DNA of 64,000 nt from assembly GCF_000428985.1 (NCBI RefSeq), contig NZ_AUAZ01000001.1, forward strand, positions 1-64,000, given 5' to 3'. A program made the position numbers and the translations under genes. The DNA comes from Marinobacterium litorale DSM 23545. GTDB lineage: Bacteria; Pseudomonadota; Gammaproteobacteria; Pseudomonadales; Balneatricaceae. Positions 45,547-53,693 of the stretch are shown here, one piece after another. How positions within the stretch are numbered: the first letter of the stretch is position 1; each line of letters starts with the position of its first letter. The notes beneath the pieces were generated by a model. That model had not been told where the DNA came from and searched no databases. It was given only the letters and a program-made list of their open reading frames with translations.

Positions 45547-46565
45547 GCGTTGTTCTCCATCAGTTCGTAAGCGGCAATAATCTTGTCGGCATTGGGCAGG
45601 GCCCACTGCTCCATGGGACGGGAGAAGGGAATTGGAATATCGGGGTAGGCGACACGTTGGGGCGCGGCTTTGAGCGCTACGCCCTGCTCGGCAACGGTGC
45701 AGATAATCTCGCCACTGACGCCATAGCTCTGGTAGTCCTCATCCACAACGATCAGGCGTCCGGTTTTGCGTACCGACTCGATCACCGTGTCGCGATCCAG
45801 TGGTACCAGTGAGCGCAGGTCGATGACTTCGGCACTGACGCCGCGCTCGGCCAGCTTGCGCGCCGCTTTGATGCCGTGGTGAACGCCGGAGGTAATGCCG
45901 ACGATGGTCACATCGGTACCTTCCTGAACCACGGCTGCCTTACCGATGGGAACGGTATAGGACGCCTCGGGAACGTGGACAATGGCGTCCTTTTCGGTGC
46001 CGAGCCAGCCCATCCCCTGCAATGCCTTATGGAACATGAAAATCACCGGATTGTTATCGCGGATGGCCGCGGTCATCAGCCCCTTGGCGTCGTAGGCGTT
46101 GGAGGGGGCAACCACTTTCATGCCCGGCAGGTGGGCAAAGGTGGCGTGCAAACACTGGGAGTGCTGGCCGGCGTCGGAGTAACCGCCGCCGGTGGAGGTC
46201 ATCAGTACCACCGGCACCTGTACTTTACCGCCGGAAAAATAGGTGTTTTTGGCCATCAGGTTGTAGATGGCATCGAAACAGACGCCAAAAAAATCGACAA
46301 ACATAAGCTCGACAATCGGTCGCATGCCGTCGGACGCAGCGCCTACTGCGGCGCCCATGAAGGCGGTTTCCGAGATGGGGGTGTCGCGTACCCGTTCGCT
46401 GCCGAACTCGTCGTGCAGACCCCGGGTGTTGCCGAAGACACCGCCCAGGGGGCCGATATCCTCACCCATCACGAATACGCGTTCGTCCACGCGCATCTCC
46501 TGCGCAATGGCTTCTGCCATGGCCCGAGCGATGGTCAGTTTTCTCTCTTTAGTGGCAACGGTCAT
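45543..46565 (-). CDS. acoB: Acetoin dehydrogenase E1 component, beta subunit
   Basis: A 340-residue thiamine-diphosphate E1 beta subunit. It begins KLTIARAMAEAIAQEMRVDERVFVMGEDIG and has RVRDTPISETAFMGAAVGAA, PVVLMTSTGGGYSDAGQHSQ and the C-terminal transketolase region IDLRSLVPLDRDTVIESV. With E1 alpha it decarboxylates or cleaves acetoin to acetaldehyde and hydroxyethyl-TPP. AAGGAG precedes the ATG. It lies between the butanediol dehydrogenase and lipoyl genes in the operon. The family also contains pyruvate and branched-chain enzymes; the neighbours favour acetoin. Confidence 0.88.
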   Translation of the reverse strand: MTVATKERKLTIARAMAEAIAQEMRVDERVFVMGEDIGPLGGVFGNTRGLHDEFGSERVRDTPISETAFMGAAVGAASDGMRPIVELMFVDFFGVCFDAIYNLMAKNTYFSGGKVQVPVVLMTSTGGGYSDAGQHSQCLHATFAHLPGMKVVAPSNAYDAKGLMTAAIRDNNPVIFMFHKALQGMGWLGTEKDAIVHVPEASYTVPIGKAAVVQEGTDVTIVGITSGVHHGIKAARKLAERGVSAEVIDLRSLVPLDRDTVIESVRKTGRLIVVDEDYQSYGVSGEIICTVAEQGVALKAAPQRVAYPDIPIPFSRPMEQWALPNADKIIAAYELMENNA

Positions 46566-46607
46566 GGTGTTGCTCCTTCTGTCTATTATCTGGACCCGAT
46601 AGCCTGC

Positions 46608-47693
46608 CTACGCGGCCTGATTGGGGCTGACGATGATCTTGACGTGGTGATCCTTGTTGGCGACCAGCTCCTTAAAACCCTTCTCAAGGATTTCACCGAT
46701 CCGGATCCGCCCGCTGATCAGGGGGCGTACATCGATGCGACCGTCATTGATCATCGCGATGACATCGGCAAACTCGCCGTTATAGGCCAGAGAGCCGATC
46801 ACTTGCTTTTCGGTGGCAACGATCTCGAAAAAGTTAAATGCACTTGGCTCCTCAAAGACTCCCACCAGTACTGATTTACCGCCTTTGCGAACCAGGTCGA
46901 GCGAGAGTTTGGCGGTGTCCTTGTGGCCGATGCATTCGAACGCGACATCAGCGCCGTAGCCGCGGGTGATCTGTTGGGTCTGTTCGACGGCATCACATTC
47001 AGAGGGGTCGAACACTTCATGCGCACCCACTTCCAGCGCCTTGGCTTTGCGGGCCTCCGACATCTCCAGGGCGATAACCCGGGAGGCACCGGCGGCACGG
47101 GCGCAGATGATTGTGCACAGGCCGATGGTTCCGGCACCGACCACCACCACCGTTTTGCCCAGCAGGTCACCGGCCTGCTTCACCGCATGCATGCCAACGG
47201 CCAGCGGCTCGATCAGAGCGCCGGCTTCGGTGGGAAATCCATCGGGCAGGGCATAAAGCAGATCGGCCGGAACATTGACGTACTCGGCGAAAGCGCCATT
47301 GTTCATCAGGCCAGTGAAGGCCAGTTTCTGACACAGGTTGTATTGACCGCGCTTGCAATAATCACATTCGCCACAGTGCTGGCAGGCATCGGCGGTGACA
47401 CGATCACCCAGTCCGAAGCCGGTTACGCCTTCGCCAAGGGCTGTTATCTCGCCGCTGAACTCATGGCCGAGAATGCATTGGCCACTGATACCGGTCAGAG
47501 GGTGGGGTTCGTCGGTGGGAATAAACACGGGACCGGCCACATATTCGTGCAGATCGGAGCCGCAGATGCCGCACCAGTGCACTTTAATCTGTACCCAACC
47601 CGGTTGGGGGTGGTCCGGGAGGGGAACCGGCTCGACGCGGATGTCCTGACGACCGTGCCACACGGCCGCTTGCATAGTAGATGTCTGGCTCAT
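46608..47693 (-). CDS. (R,R)-2,3-butanediol dehydrogenase-like zinc alcohol dehydrogenase
   Basis: A 361-residue medium-chain dehydrogenase. The catalytic zinc ligands are in HWCGICGSDLHEY and ILGHEFSGEI, the structural zinc cysteines in DACQHCGECDYCKRGQYNLC, and the NAD fold in VVVVGAGTIGLCTIICARAAGA. FPTEAGALIEPLAVGMHAV is typical of butanediol dehydrogenases. It interconverts 2,3-butanediol and acetoin, feeding the complex encoded around it. AGAGGA precedes the ATG. It is inserted between the E1 alpha and E1 beta genes, so a joint butanediol/acetoin catabolic role is likely. Confidence 0.9.
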   Translation of the reverse strand: MSQTSTMQAAVWHGRQDIRVEPVPLPDHPQPGWVQIKVHWCGICGSDLHEYVAGPVFIPTDEPHPLTGISGQCILGHEFSGEITALGEGVTGFGLGDRVTADACQHCGECDYCKRGQYNLCQKLAFTGLMNNGAFAEYVNVPADLLYALPDGFPTEAGALIEPLAVGMHAVKQAGDLLGKTVVVVGAGTIGLCTIICARAAGASRVIALEMSEARKAKALEVGAHEVFDPSECDAVEQTQQITRGYGADVAFECIGHKDTAKLSLDLVRKGGKSVLVGVFEEPSAFNFFEIVATEKQVIGSLAYNGEFADVIAMINDGRIDVRPLISGRIRIGEILEKGFKELVANKDHHVKIIVSPNQAA

Positions 47694-47731
47694 TGTTGTT
47701 ATCCTCTTGTCGCCATTGATCAGTTCGGGGG

Positions 47732-48718
47732 TCAGGCGAATACCTTCTCCATCGCTTCTTCAGGGGCCGGATACTCACTGTCGCGAGCGAATTGGATGGC
47801 CAGATCCACACGCTCATGGCTTCTCTGGACCAGCTCCTGATCTTGCTCTTCGGTCCAGCTCTCTGTGTCGATCAGGTGTTGGCGCATTTTCGGGATGGGG
47901 TCGCGGGCAAACAGGGCTTCTTTCTCCCCGTCGGGGCGGTATCCTTCGGCATCACCCATGAAGTGGCCTGCCAGGCGGTAAGTTTCGATCTCGATCAGGG
48001 AAGGGCCCTCACCCCGGCGGGCGCGGTCGATCGCTTCACCGGCTACCTCGAAGATCGCCAGCGGATCGTTGCCGGGGATGTAATGGCCGGGAATGCCGTA
48101 GGCAGCGGCGCGGGCATCGTTATGTTCGATGGCGGTGGATGTACTTTTGGCCACCGATATGCCCCAGGCGTTGTCTTCGATGACAAAGATCACAGGCAGC
48201 TTCCAGACCGCCGCCAGGTTGAGTGACTCATGGAAGGCGCCCTGGTTAGCGGCACCTTCACCGAGGAAGGCGACAGCAACGCCGGCTTTCTTCTGTAGCT
48301 GGCGGGAGAGGGCGGCACCGACCGCCGGCCCCATACCTTCGGCGATGATGCCTGAACAGGAGAAATTCACGTCGGCATCGAAAATATGCATATGGCCGCC
48401 GCGTCCGCCGCTAAGGCCTGTTTTTTTGCCAAAGATTTCGGCCGTCATGCCGTCTAGATCCACGCCTTTGGCAATGGCGACATGGTGGGGGCGGTGGGTT
48501 GAGGTGACCACATCGCCCGCTTCAAGGTGAGCACACACGCCGACGGCACAGGGTTCCTGGCCATTGGACAGGTGCATCTCGCCGGGAATGGGACCGTTGG
48601 CCATATTGAAGGCGGGTGATTTGCCCTCCATGTATATTTTCTCGATGCACTCCTCGAAATAACGGCTGGTGTGCATCTGTTCGTACATCCAGAGTTTTTG
48701 AGTTCGGTTTGGCTTCAT
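47732..48718 (-). CDS. acoA: Acetoin dehydrogenase E1 component, alpha subunit
   Basis: A 328-residue TPP-dependent E1 alpha subunit, first gene of the operon. Blocks include PGEMHLSNGQEPCAVGVCAHL, STHRPHHVAIAKG, SGGRGGHMHIFD and the TPP/metal motif, which here reads GEGAANQG at its start and EDN at its end instead of the common GDG and ENN. The Asp-to-Glu and Asn-to-Asp changes keep metal-binding chemistry but are unusual. AAGGAG lies upstream of the ATG. The sigma-54 promoter is about 85 bp before the start. Pyruvate E1 alpha is the main alternative; AcoR and butanediol dehydrogenase neighbours favour acetoin. Confidence 0.88.
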   Translation of the reverse strand: MKPNRTQKLWMYEQMHTSRYFEECIEKIYMEGKSPAFNMANGPIPGEMHLSNGQEPCAVGVCAHLEAGDVVTSTHRPHHVAIAKGVDLDGMTAEIFGKKTGLSGGRGGHMHIFDADVNFSCSGIIAEGMGPAVGAALSRQLQKKAGVAVAFLGEGAANQGAFHESLNLAAVWKLPVIFVIEDNAWGISVAKSTSTAIEHNDARAAAYGIPGHYIPGNDPLAIFEVAGEAIDRARRGEGPSLIEIETYRLAGHFMGDAEGYRPDGEKEALFARDPIPKMRQHLIDTESWTEEQDQELVQRSHERVDLAIQFARDSEYPAPEEAMEKVFA

Positions 48719-48802
48719 GGTGAAACCTCTCCTTATATTCTTATGTTTGGAGTGAATGGCGCAGGGGCCGGGGTAGCACGCCGCGCCTTTAACAGAACTA
48801 GG

Positions 48803-48817
48803 GCAAGGCTTGTGCCA
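48803..48817 (-). promoter_or_regulatory. Sigma-54 promoter of the acetoin operon
   Basis: On the minus strand TGGCAC, five bases, TTGC (TGGCACAAGCCTTGC) gives the -24 GG and -12 GC elements with exact spacing. Transcription from about 48791 leaves a leader of about 72 nt before acoA. It lies between acoA and the divergent sigma-54 activator gene. Confidence 0.92.
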
Positions 48818-48871
48818 TTAGTACAAGTTATTGATATAAATATGATTTTTAAGATTTCATGAAGCGGCCTG

Positions 48872-48929
48872 CTACAGAGTGTCGCAGGTGGGTGATACAC
48901 AGTGGTTTAGGGCGTGCGACGGTGTGTAG
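48872..48929. promoter_or_regulatory. Paired inverted upstream activator sites
   Basis: CTACAGAGTGTCGCA at 48872-48886 and, on the other strand, CTACACACCGTCGCA at 48929-48915 share the pattern CTACA-N4-GTCGCA. Their centres are 43 bp apart, close to four helical turns, and they lie upstream of the -24/-12 element. They are good candidates for AcoR binding. Confidence 0.6.
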
Positions 48930-49015
48930 AGTGGGGTATCGCGGGTGGACAGGTGATTAAATAACCCTCTATGATTGGGGAATAACTATAAACACAGGGG
49001 CCCCTCCAGGCAGTT

Positions 49016-50950
49016 ATGGGCACTTACAACCAAGATCAACATATATTGCTGCCATCACAGCGTGATCAGGCAGAAATACCTACTCAGATACGCGGTTCCT
49101 GGGAACGTTGCATCGACCGCTACAAGCTCGAGCCCGGGCGCGATCTGCTTCCTCCCCGTCTCTCCGACCGAGAACTTCAACGTGAGCAGACTGAGCTCGA
49201 CAGCCTTTTACATGTGGCAGAGCCGGTTTTTCAACGCCTTCGACAGGTAGGGGGTAACTCCGGTTACTGTGTGTTGGTCACCAACGCCCGTGGCGTTGTG
49301 CTTAGGCAGTTTATCGATACCCAGCAGGGCGAAGAGCTCAAAGAGCATGGTATGCGTGTCGGCACGGTCTGGAGTGAGGAGCTGGTGGGTACCAATGGCT
49401 TGGGTACCTGTCTGGCAACCGGCGAGGCGCTCACGGTGTATGCTCAGGAGCACTTTGGCCGGGAGCTGCGCCGTTTCAGTTGCTCCACCGCGCCGCTGAT
49501 CTCGCCCCACGGAGAGATGATCGGCGCGCTGGATATCTCTACTTACGCTCAGGGCGAGAAACAGCTGCAGGGACTGGCGCAGAATCTGGTGTGTGACAGT
49601 GCGGACCAGATAGAAGCGGCCATGTTCCGCTACGCCTTTCGTTCGGCACACCTGCTGTCGATCGTTTGGGGACGGGAGGGTGATCCATCACTGAGCAGTG
49701 CACTGATTGCCACCAATGACGGGGGAACCGTTATCGGCATTACCACGCCGGCGTTGATGTTGCTTGGAGTCAGTGAGCGCGCCCAGATGATCGGCCTGGG
49801 CTTGTCGGAGCTTTTCGGCGTAACGCTTGAGGAGCTTCACCGGGAACCCTGTCGGTGTGCGGGGCTGGGCGACGACTCACACGTGATGTGGCTGAGCTGC
49901 CTGGACTCCCGAGTATTGACATCACCCTCAGTGACACGGGCTGAAATCAGCGCCAAACCGCTGAGCAGAGACCCCAATAACCCGCTTGTTCAGCTTGCCG
50001 GTGGCGATCATCGCCTGGCGCGCAACGCGGAAATTTGTCAGCGCGTTATCAATCGCAGGATCAATGTGTTGCTGCAGGGTGAAACCGGTACCGGCAAAGA
50101 GGTGTGGGCGCGGGCGATCCATGACAGCAGTCAGCGTGCTGAAAAGCCTTTTGTAACGCTTAACTGTGCGGCAATTCCCGAGTCGCTGATTGAAAGTGAG
50201 CTCTTTGGCTATAGTGCCGGTACATTTACCGGCGGTTTGAAAGGCGGCAAAGTCGGTAAAATTCAGGCCAGCCATGGCGGAACGCTGTTCCTTGATGAGA
50301 TTGGCGATATGCCACTTGCGCTCCAGGCCCGTCTGCTGCGGGTGCTGGCCGAGGGCGAGATCACACCGTTGGGGGAGATCAAGGCGGTACCCATTGATCT
50401 GCACGTGATCACGGCAACCCACCGTGATTTGAAGCAGTTGATCGCCGATGGCGGATTTCGTGAGGATCTCTACTACCGTATCAGCGGTGTCCGTGTAGAA
50501 CTGCCTGCGTTGCGAGAGCGTGCGGATAAAGCCGAGCTGATTGACCGAGTGCTTGACGAGATCAGTGAACAAAAGATCGAGCTTTCAGATGAGGTACGCC
50601 GGATTTTGACCGCCTATGAGTGGCCGGGGAATATCCGACAGCTGAAAAACGTTTTGCAGTTTGCGCTCTGTATGTCTGATGGCGAGCGCATTTACCCGCA
50701 GGACCTGCCCGAGGAGGTGCTGAGCAGACCGCTGGAAAACAGAGCGGCTATTTCAAACCTCCCGGACCATCCTCCCGAGCGCATGGTTTCCCTGGGAATA
50801 CCCGCCAGGACCGCCGACGAGGAGGGGGAGCGCGGTCATCTGCTCAGTACGCTGGAAGCAAATCGCTGGGTGGTATCAAGGGCGGCCAAAGCCCTTGGCA
50901 TCAGCCGCTCCACACTGCACCGGAAGATCAAAAAGTACAGTCTAAATTAA
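49016..50950 (+). CDS. acoR: AcoR-type sigma-54-dependent activator
   Basis: A 644-residue enhancer-binding protein. The N-terminal part (about 60-290) holds a GAF-like sensor (WSEELVGTNGLGTCLATGEAL, SCSTAPLISPHGEMIGALDIS). The AAA+ domain (about 330-560) has Walker A GETGTGKE, Walker B GGTLFLDEIGDM, and the sigma-54 contact loop reads GTFTGG where the family usually has GAFTGA. A C-terminal Fis-type helix-turn-helix (about 610-640) includes VVSRAAKALGISRSTLHRKI. Such proteins sense acetoin or a breakdown product directly and open the sigma-54 promoter. It is divergent from the operon it should control. Confidence 0.9.
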   Translation: MGTYNQDQHILLPSQRDQAEIPTQIRGSWERCIDRYKLEPGRDLLPPRLSDRELQREQTELDSLLHVAEPVFQRLRQVGGNSGYCVLVTNARGVVLRQFIDTQQGEELKEHGMRVGTVWSEELVGTNGLGTCLATGEALTVYAQEHFGRELRRFSCSTAPLISPHGEMIGALDISTYAQGEKQLQGLAQNLVCDSADQIEAAMFRYAFRSAHLLSIVWGREGDPSLSSALIATNDGGTVIGITTPALMLLGVSERAQMIGLGLSELFGVTLEELHREPCRCAGLGDDSHVMWLSCLDSRVLTSPSVTRAEISAKPLSRDPNNPLVQLAGGDHRLARNAEICQRVINRRINVLLQGETGTGKEVWARAIHDSSQRAEKPFVTLNCAAIPESLIESELFGYSAGTFTGGLKGGKVGKIQASHGGTLFLDEIGDMPLALQARLLRVLAEGEITPLGEIKAVPIDLHVITATHRDLKQLIADGGFREDLYYRISGVRVELPALRERADKAELIDRVLDEISEQKIELSDEVRRILTAYEWPGNIRQLKNVLQFALCMSDGERIYPQDLPEEVLSRPLENRAAISNLPDHPPERMVSLGIPARTADEEGERGHLLSTLEANRWVVSRAAKALGISRSTLHRKIKKYSLN

Positions 50951-50957
50951 ATCGGTG

Positions 50958-51260
50958 TTACAGCACGCTGTTAAAGCACTCCAGCTGCGGCGGCCCAAGG
51001 TAGATATCCTTGGCCGGTTTGGCATTGGCGTGTGCCTTGCGGAAGGCTTCGGACTTGGTCCAATTCTCGAAGGCTTCCTCTGACGCCCAGACGCTGTGAG
51101 AAGCGAATAGCGTGCACTCCTCGGTGGTCGGGCCCTGCAACAGGTTAAAGCTCTTGAAGCCCGGCACCTCATTGAGATGGGTTTCCCGGTTCTTCCAGAT
51201 GTCGATGAAATCCTGCTCTTTACCCGGTGCGATCCGGAAACGATTCATGGCGATATACAT
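50958..51260 (-). CDS. ABM-domain protein (antibiotic biosynthesis monooxygenase / HmoA-like)
   Basis: A 100-residue ferredoxin-fold protein (YIAMNRFRIAPGKEQDFIDIW, VPGFKSFNLLQG, ASHSVWASEEAFENWTKSEAF). The domain is found in small monooxygenases and in heme-degrading HmoA/IsdG proteins. The conserved Asn and Trp of heme-degrading members have candidates here (NRFRI, ENWTKS) and the late H in AHANAK could be the axial ligand, but none of these is certain. GAGGA precedes the ATG. It stands alone, with its stop 7 bp from that of acoR. Confidence 0.8.
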   Translation of the reverse strand: MYIAMNRFRIAPGKEQDFIDIWKNRETHLNEVPGFKSFNLLQGPTTEECTLFASHSVWASEEAFENWTKSEAFRKAHANAKPAKDIYLGPPQLECFNSVL

Positions 51261-51407
51261 GACTAATCCTCAGAAATGTGCTGCTTTAAAAGAGGCAGTG
51301 TAACTCTGCTAACGCCGGGTTAGAAAGGCAACAGGCGTACGCGTTGGTCTCGAAAGCGTTATGACAACCCGGTATCCTCGACCCTGAGTTAACCAAAGGA
51401 GAGTGGG

Positions 51408-51944
51408 ATGTATCGCAGTGTGCTTGAGTTCTGGTTTGATGAACTGACGCCAGCGCAATGGTGGAAAAAAGATGAGGCGCTGGATCAACTGATCACTGAA
51501 CGCTTCGGGGCGTTGTTCGAGAAGGCCAGGAAAAGTGAGCTGTTTGGCTGGCGGCGGGTGGCTGATGGACGTCTGGCCGAGATCATCATGCTGGATCAGT
51601 TTTCCCGCCATATCCACCGGGACACCCCTGATGCCTTTGCCCAGGATGATATGGCGCTTGTGCTCGCGCAGGAAGCTGTGTCTGCAGCGGCGGATATCGC
51701 GCTTACGCCCAAGCAGCGGACTTTCCTTTACATGCCTTATATGCATTCCGAGTCCGCCTTGATCCACCAGGTTGCGGAGAAACTGTTTCGTTCCACCGGC
51801 CAGACCGACTCGTTGGAATATGAGCTCCGTCACAAGGCGATCATCGACCGTTTTGGGCGTTATCCACATCGAAACGAGATACTGGGGCGCGAGTCGACGC
51901 AGGAAGAGATTGAGTTTCTCAAGCAGCCGGGATCCTCGTTCTGA
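51408..51944 (+). CDS. DUF924 family protein
   Basis: A 178-residue helical protein with the DUF924 pattern: VLEFWFDELTPAQWWKKDEALD at the N-terminus, IIMLDQFSRHIHRDTPDAF, and RTFLYMPYMHSESALIHQ. The fold is tetratricopeptide-like and the function is unknown. AAGGAG lies about 7 bp before the ATG. It is a single gene between the ABM protein and the convergent MocR regulator. Confidence 0.88.
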   Translation: MYRSVLEFWFDELTPAQWWKKDEALDQLITERFGALFEKARKSELFGWRRVADGRLAEIIMLDQFSRHIHRDTPDAFAQDDMALVLAQEAVSAAADIALTPKQRTFLYMPYMHSESALIHQVAEKLFRSTGQTDSLEYELRHKAIIDRFGRYPHRNEILGRESTQEEIEFLKQPGSSF

Positions 51945-51963
51945 TATCGGGTGCGTTGCTGCA

Positions 51964-53385
51964 TCAGACCAACGGTGCGCTGGGTCGCGGCCCCTCCGCC
52001 AACAGTTCGGATAGCCGCTGCAGCCCTGTTCCGAGCTGCTCTCGGTGTGGGGGCGGTGTCAGGCATATTCTGACAGCTTGCGGGGCGGGTTGGCTGCCCA
52101 CGCAGAAGGGTTCGGGGCTTACCAGAGTAACGCCGCGGCTGGCTGCCTGAGTGATAAAGTCACTGGCGCGCCAGGGGTCAGGCAGATGAAGCCAGGCCTG
52201 GAACCCGCACGGGTGGGCCAGAAAGTCATAGCCCGCCAGATGTTGCTCCAGCAGCCGGTGGCGCGCCTCCAGCTCCCGCCACTGCCAGTCGATCAGCTCC
52301 TGCGCGTCTGGGGAGGTCAGCCATTCACAGACGGCTGCGCCCATCAGTCCCGGTGTAGACCAACACTCCGCGCGCAGACCGGCACTGAGCTGGGGAATCA
52401 ATGCAGTGGGTGCCCGTAAGGCGCCAAACCTCAATCCGCCGGCGAGTATCTTTGAAACACTGAAAATGTACAGCGAACGTTCCGGTGCCAGGCGGTAAAA
52501 AGGGGTACCGCGCAATGCCGGACTCACGTACTGGACACCATCCTCAAGAATCAACAGATCATAACGACGAGCCAGCTCTACGATCGCCCTGCGGCGGGCT
52601 TCGCTCATTTGAATGGCGGTGGGATTGTTGTGCTCCGGCATCAGATAGATCAGCCGAATACGCTGGCGCTGGCACAGCTTCTCCAGTGCATCGGGTCGCA
52701 TGCCCTCACGATCCATCGGCACCGGCAGGTGTTTCAGTCCCAGTTGCCGTGCCGCGGCAATCATACCCGGATAAGTCAGGGCGTCTGATGCGACCGCCTC
52801 TCCGGGCCGGATCAGTGTCTGCAGGGCCAGGAAATCGGCATGCTGGCCACCGGTGGTCAGAATCAGCTCTTCGCCGCTCATCGGCAGCTCCTGTGCAGTG
52901 AGCCACTGGGCAAGCTGCATACGCTGAGCCGGTGAACCCTGTTCGGGCTGATAGCTGAGTGACTGTGCGATTAAATCAGGTCGACTGCTTAATTTGGTCA
53001 GCGTTTGACTGAGTTGCTGAGCCCGTGTTGTTGAAGGAATCGGGATGCTCAGTGACAGGTCGATACTGTCCCCATCGGCCTTGGAAAGATGATGAAAGTC
53101 CGGCGTTTGCGATCCAACCTGACGCACGCGCGTCCCGCTGCCGACTCTGGCCTCTACCAAACCTCGGCGTTCCGCTTCCCGATAAGCCCGGGTGACAGTA
53201 CCGACCGTAACGCCAAGCGCATCGGCCAGCAGGCGCTGTGGCGGCAGCGGGGCGCCGGGCTCCAGTGTGCCGTCGGCTATGGATGCCGCCAGCGCATCCG
53301 CTACCGACTTATAGATCGGGCCCGACAGCGTGTCGAGTTCCGGTAGCCAGCTGCATCGGCTCCGGGCTCTTGCTTGAATGCTCAA
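51964..53385 (-). CDS. MocR-type GntR regulator with aminotransferase-like domain
   Basis: A 473-residue protein starting at TTG 53385, 6 bp after AGGAG. A GntR winged helix (about 20-90, GAPLPPQRLLADALGVTVGTV) is followed by a class I aminotransferase fold, with PEHNNPT and a complete PLP-lysine motif (FSVSKILAGGLRFG). PLP or a PLP-amino acid adduct is the expected signal. It is divergent from a LysE exporter, and the gap holds a palindrome and four ATTGTA repeats that are likely its operators. Control of amino-acid export is inferred. Confidence 0.87.
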   Translation of the reverse strand: MSIQARARSRCSWLPELDTLSGPIYKSVADALAASIADGTLEPGAPLPPQRLLADALGVTVGTVTRAYREAERRGLVEARVGSGTRVRQVGSQTPDFHHLSKADGDSIDLSLSIPIPSTTRAQQLSQTLTKLSSRPDLIAQSLSYQPEQGSPAQRMQLAQWLTAQELPMSGEELILTTGGQHADFLALQTLIRPGEAVASDALTYPGMIAAARQLGLKHLPVPMDREGMRPDALEKLCQRQRIRLIYLMPEHNNPTAIQMSEARRRAIVELARRYDLLILEDGVQYVSPALRGTPFYRLAPERSLYIFSVSKILAGGLRFGALRAPTALIPQLSAGLRAECWSTPGLMGAAVCEWLTSPDAQELIDWQWRELEARHRLLEQHLAGYDFLAHPCGFQAWLHLPDPWRASDFITQAASRGVTLVSPEPFCVGSQPAPQAVRICLTPPPHREQLGTGLQRLSELLAEGPRPSAPLV

Positions 53386-53409
53386 ACCGCTCTCCTGTCA
53401 GTTACTGGA

Positions 53410-53541
53410 ATTGTCATCATGACAATGAATTGTAACGGTCTCAAAGTGTTTATTGTAACCCTTTTATCTGCTGTGTAGATTGAATTGTACCTCTTGTTAA
53501 GAGGTGTTGTTCATTGTTTTGGGAAATTGAATCGATACAAT
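53410..53541. promoter_or_regulatory. Repeated ATTGTA operator sites between MocR gene and lysE
   Basis: A perfect 17-bp palindrome (ATTGTCATCATGACAAT, 53410-53426) is followed by ATTGTA at 53429, 53452 and 53484 in direct orientation, and by its complement TACAAT at 53536-53541. Spacings are 23, 32 and about 52 bp. Arrays of direct repeats are typical for MocR regulators. No clear sigma-70 promoter could be separated from them. Confidence 0.55.
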
Positions 53542-53555
53542 TTAAGGAGGTCGAT

Positions 53556-53693
53556 ATGATTCCGGTTATTCCAATGATGTCTCACGCTGTGCGCCCGGCA
53601 GTTGTTATGGCTCGATCTTCTTTCATGAATCGATCCAAACCCAACCAGATACTTACAGACAGTGAGGGGCCGGGGCATGATCTCTACTACTGA
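53556..53693 (+). CDS. 45-codon leader ORF overlapping lysE
   Basis: An ATG at 53556 lies 5 bp after a perfect AAGGAGG (53544-53550). The frame begins MIPVIPMMSHAVRPAVVMAR, runs through RSKPNQ and ends HDLYY with TGA at 53691-53693. It overlaps the start of lysE by 17 bp in another frame. The ribosome-binding site is far better than that of lysE itself. It could be a leader peptide that couples or attenuates lysE translation, or a small protein in its own right. No family match is recognised. Confidence 0.5.
   Translation: MIPVIPMMSHAVRPAVVMARSSFMNRSKPNQILTDSEGPGHDLYY

Noticed and set aside
45876-47840. Two long rightward frames opposite acoB and the butanediol dehydrogenase gene
   Set aside because: The minus-strand genes have full catalytic motifs, Shine-Dalgarno sites and operon spacing. 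The antisense frames have none.
44607-48718. Pyruvate or branched-chain dehydrogenase complex
   Set aside because: The butanediol dehydrogenase gene inside the cluster, the AcoR-type activator and the sigma-54 promoter together favour acetoin, although the E1 sequence alone would not exclude it.
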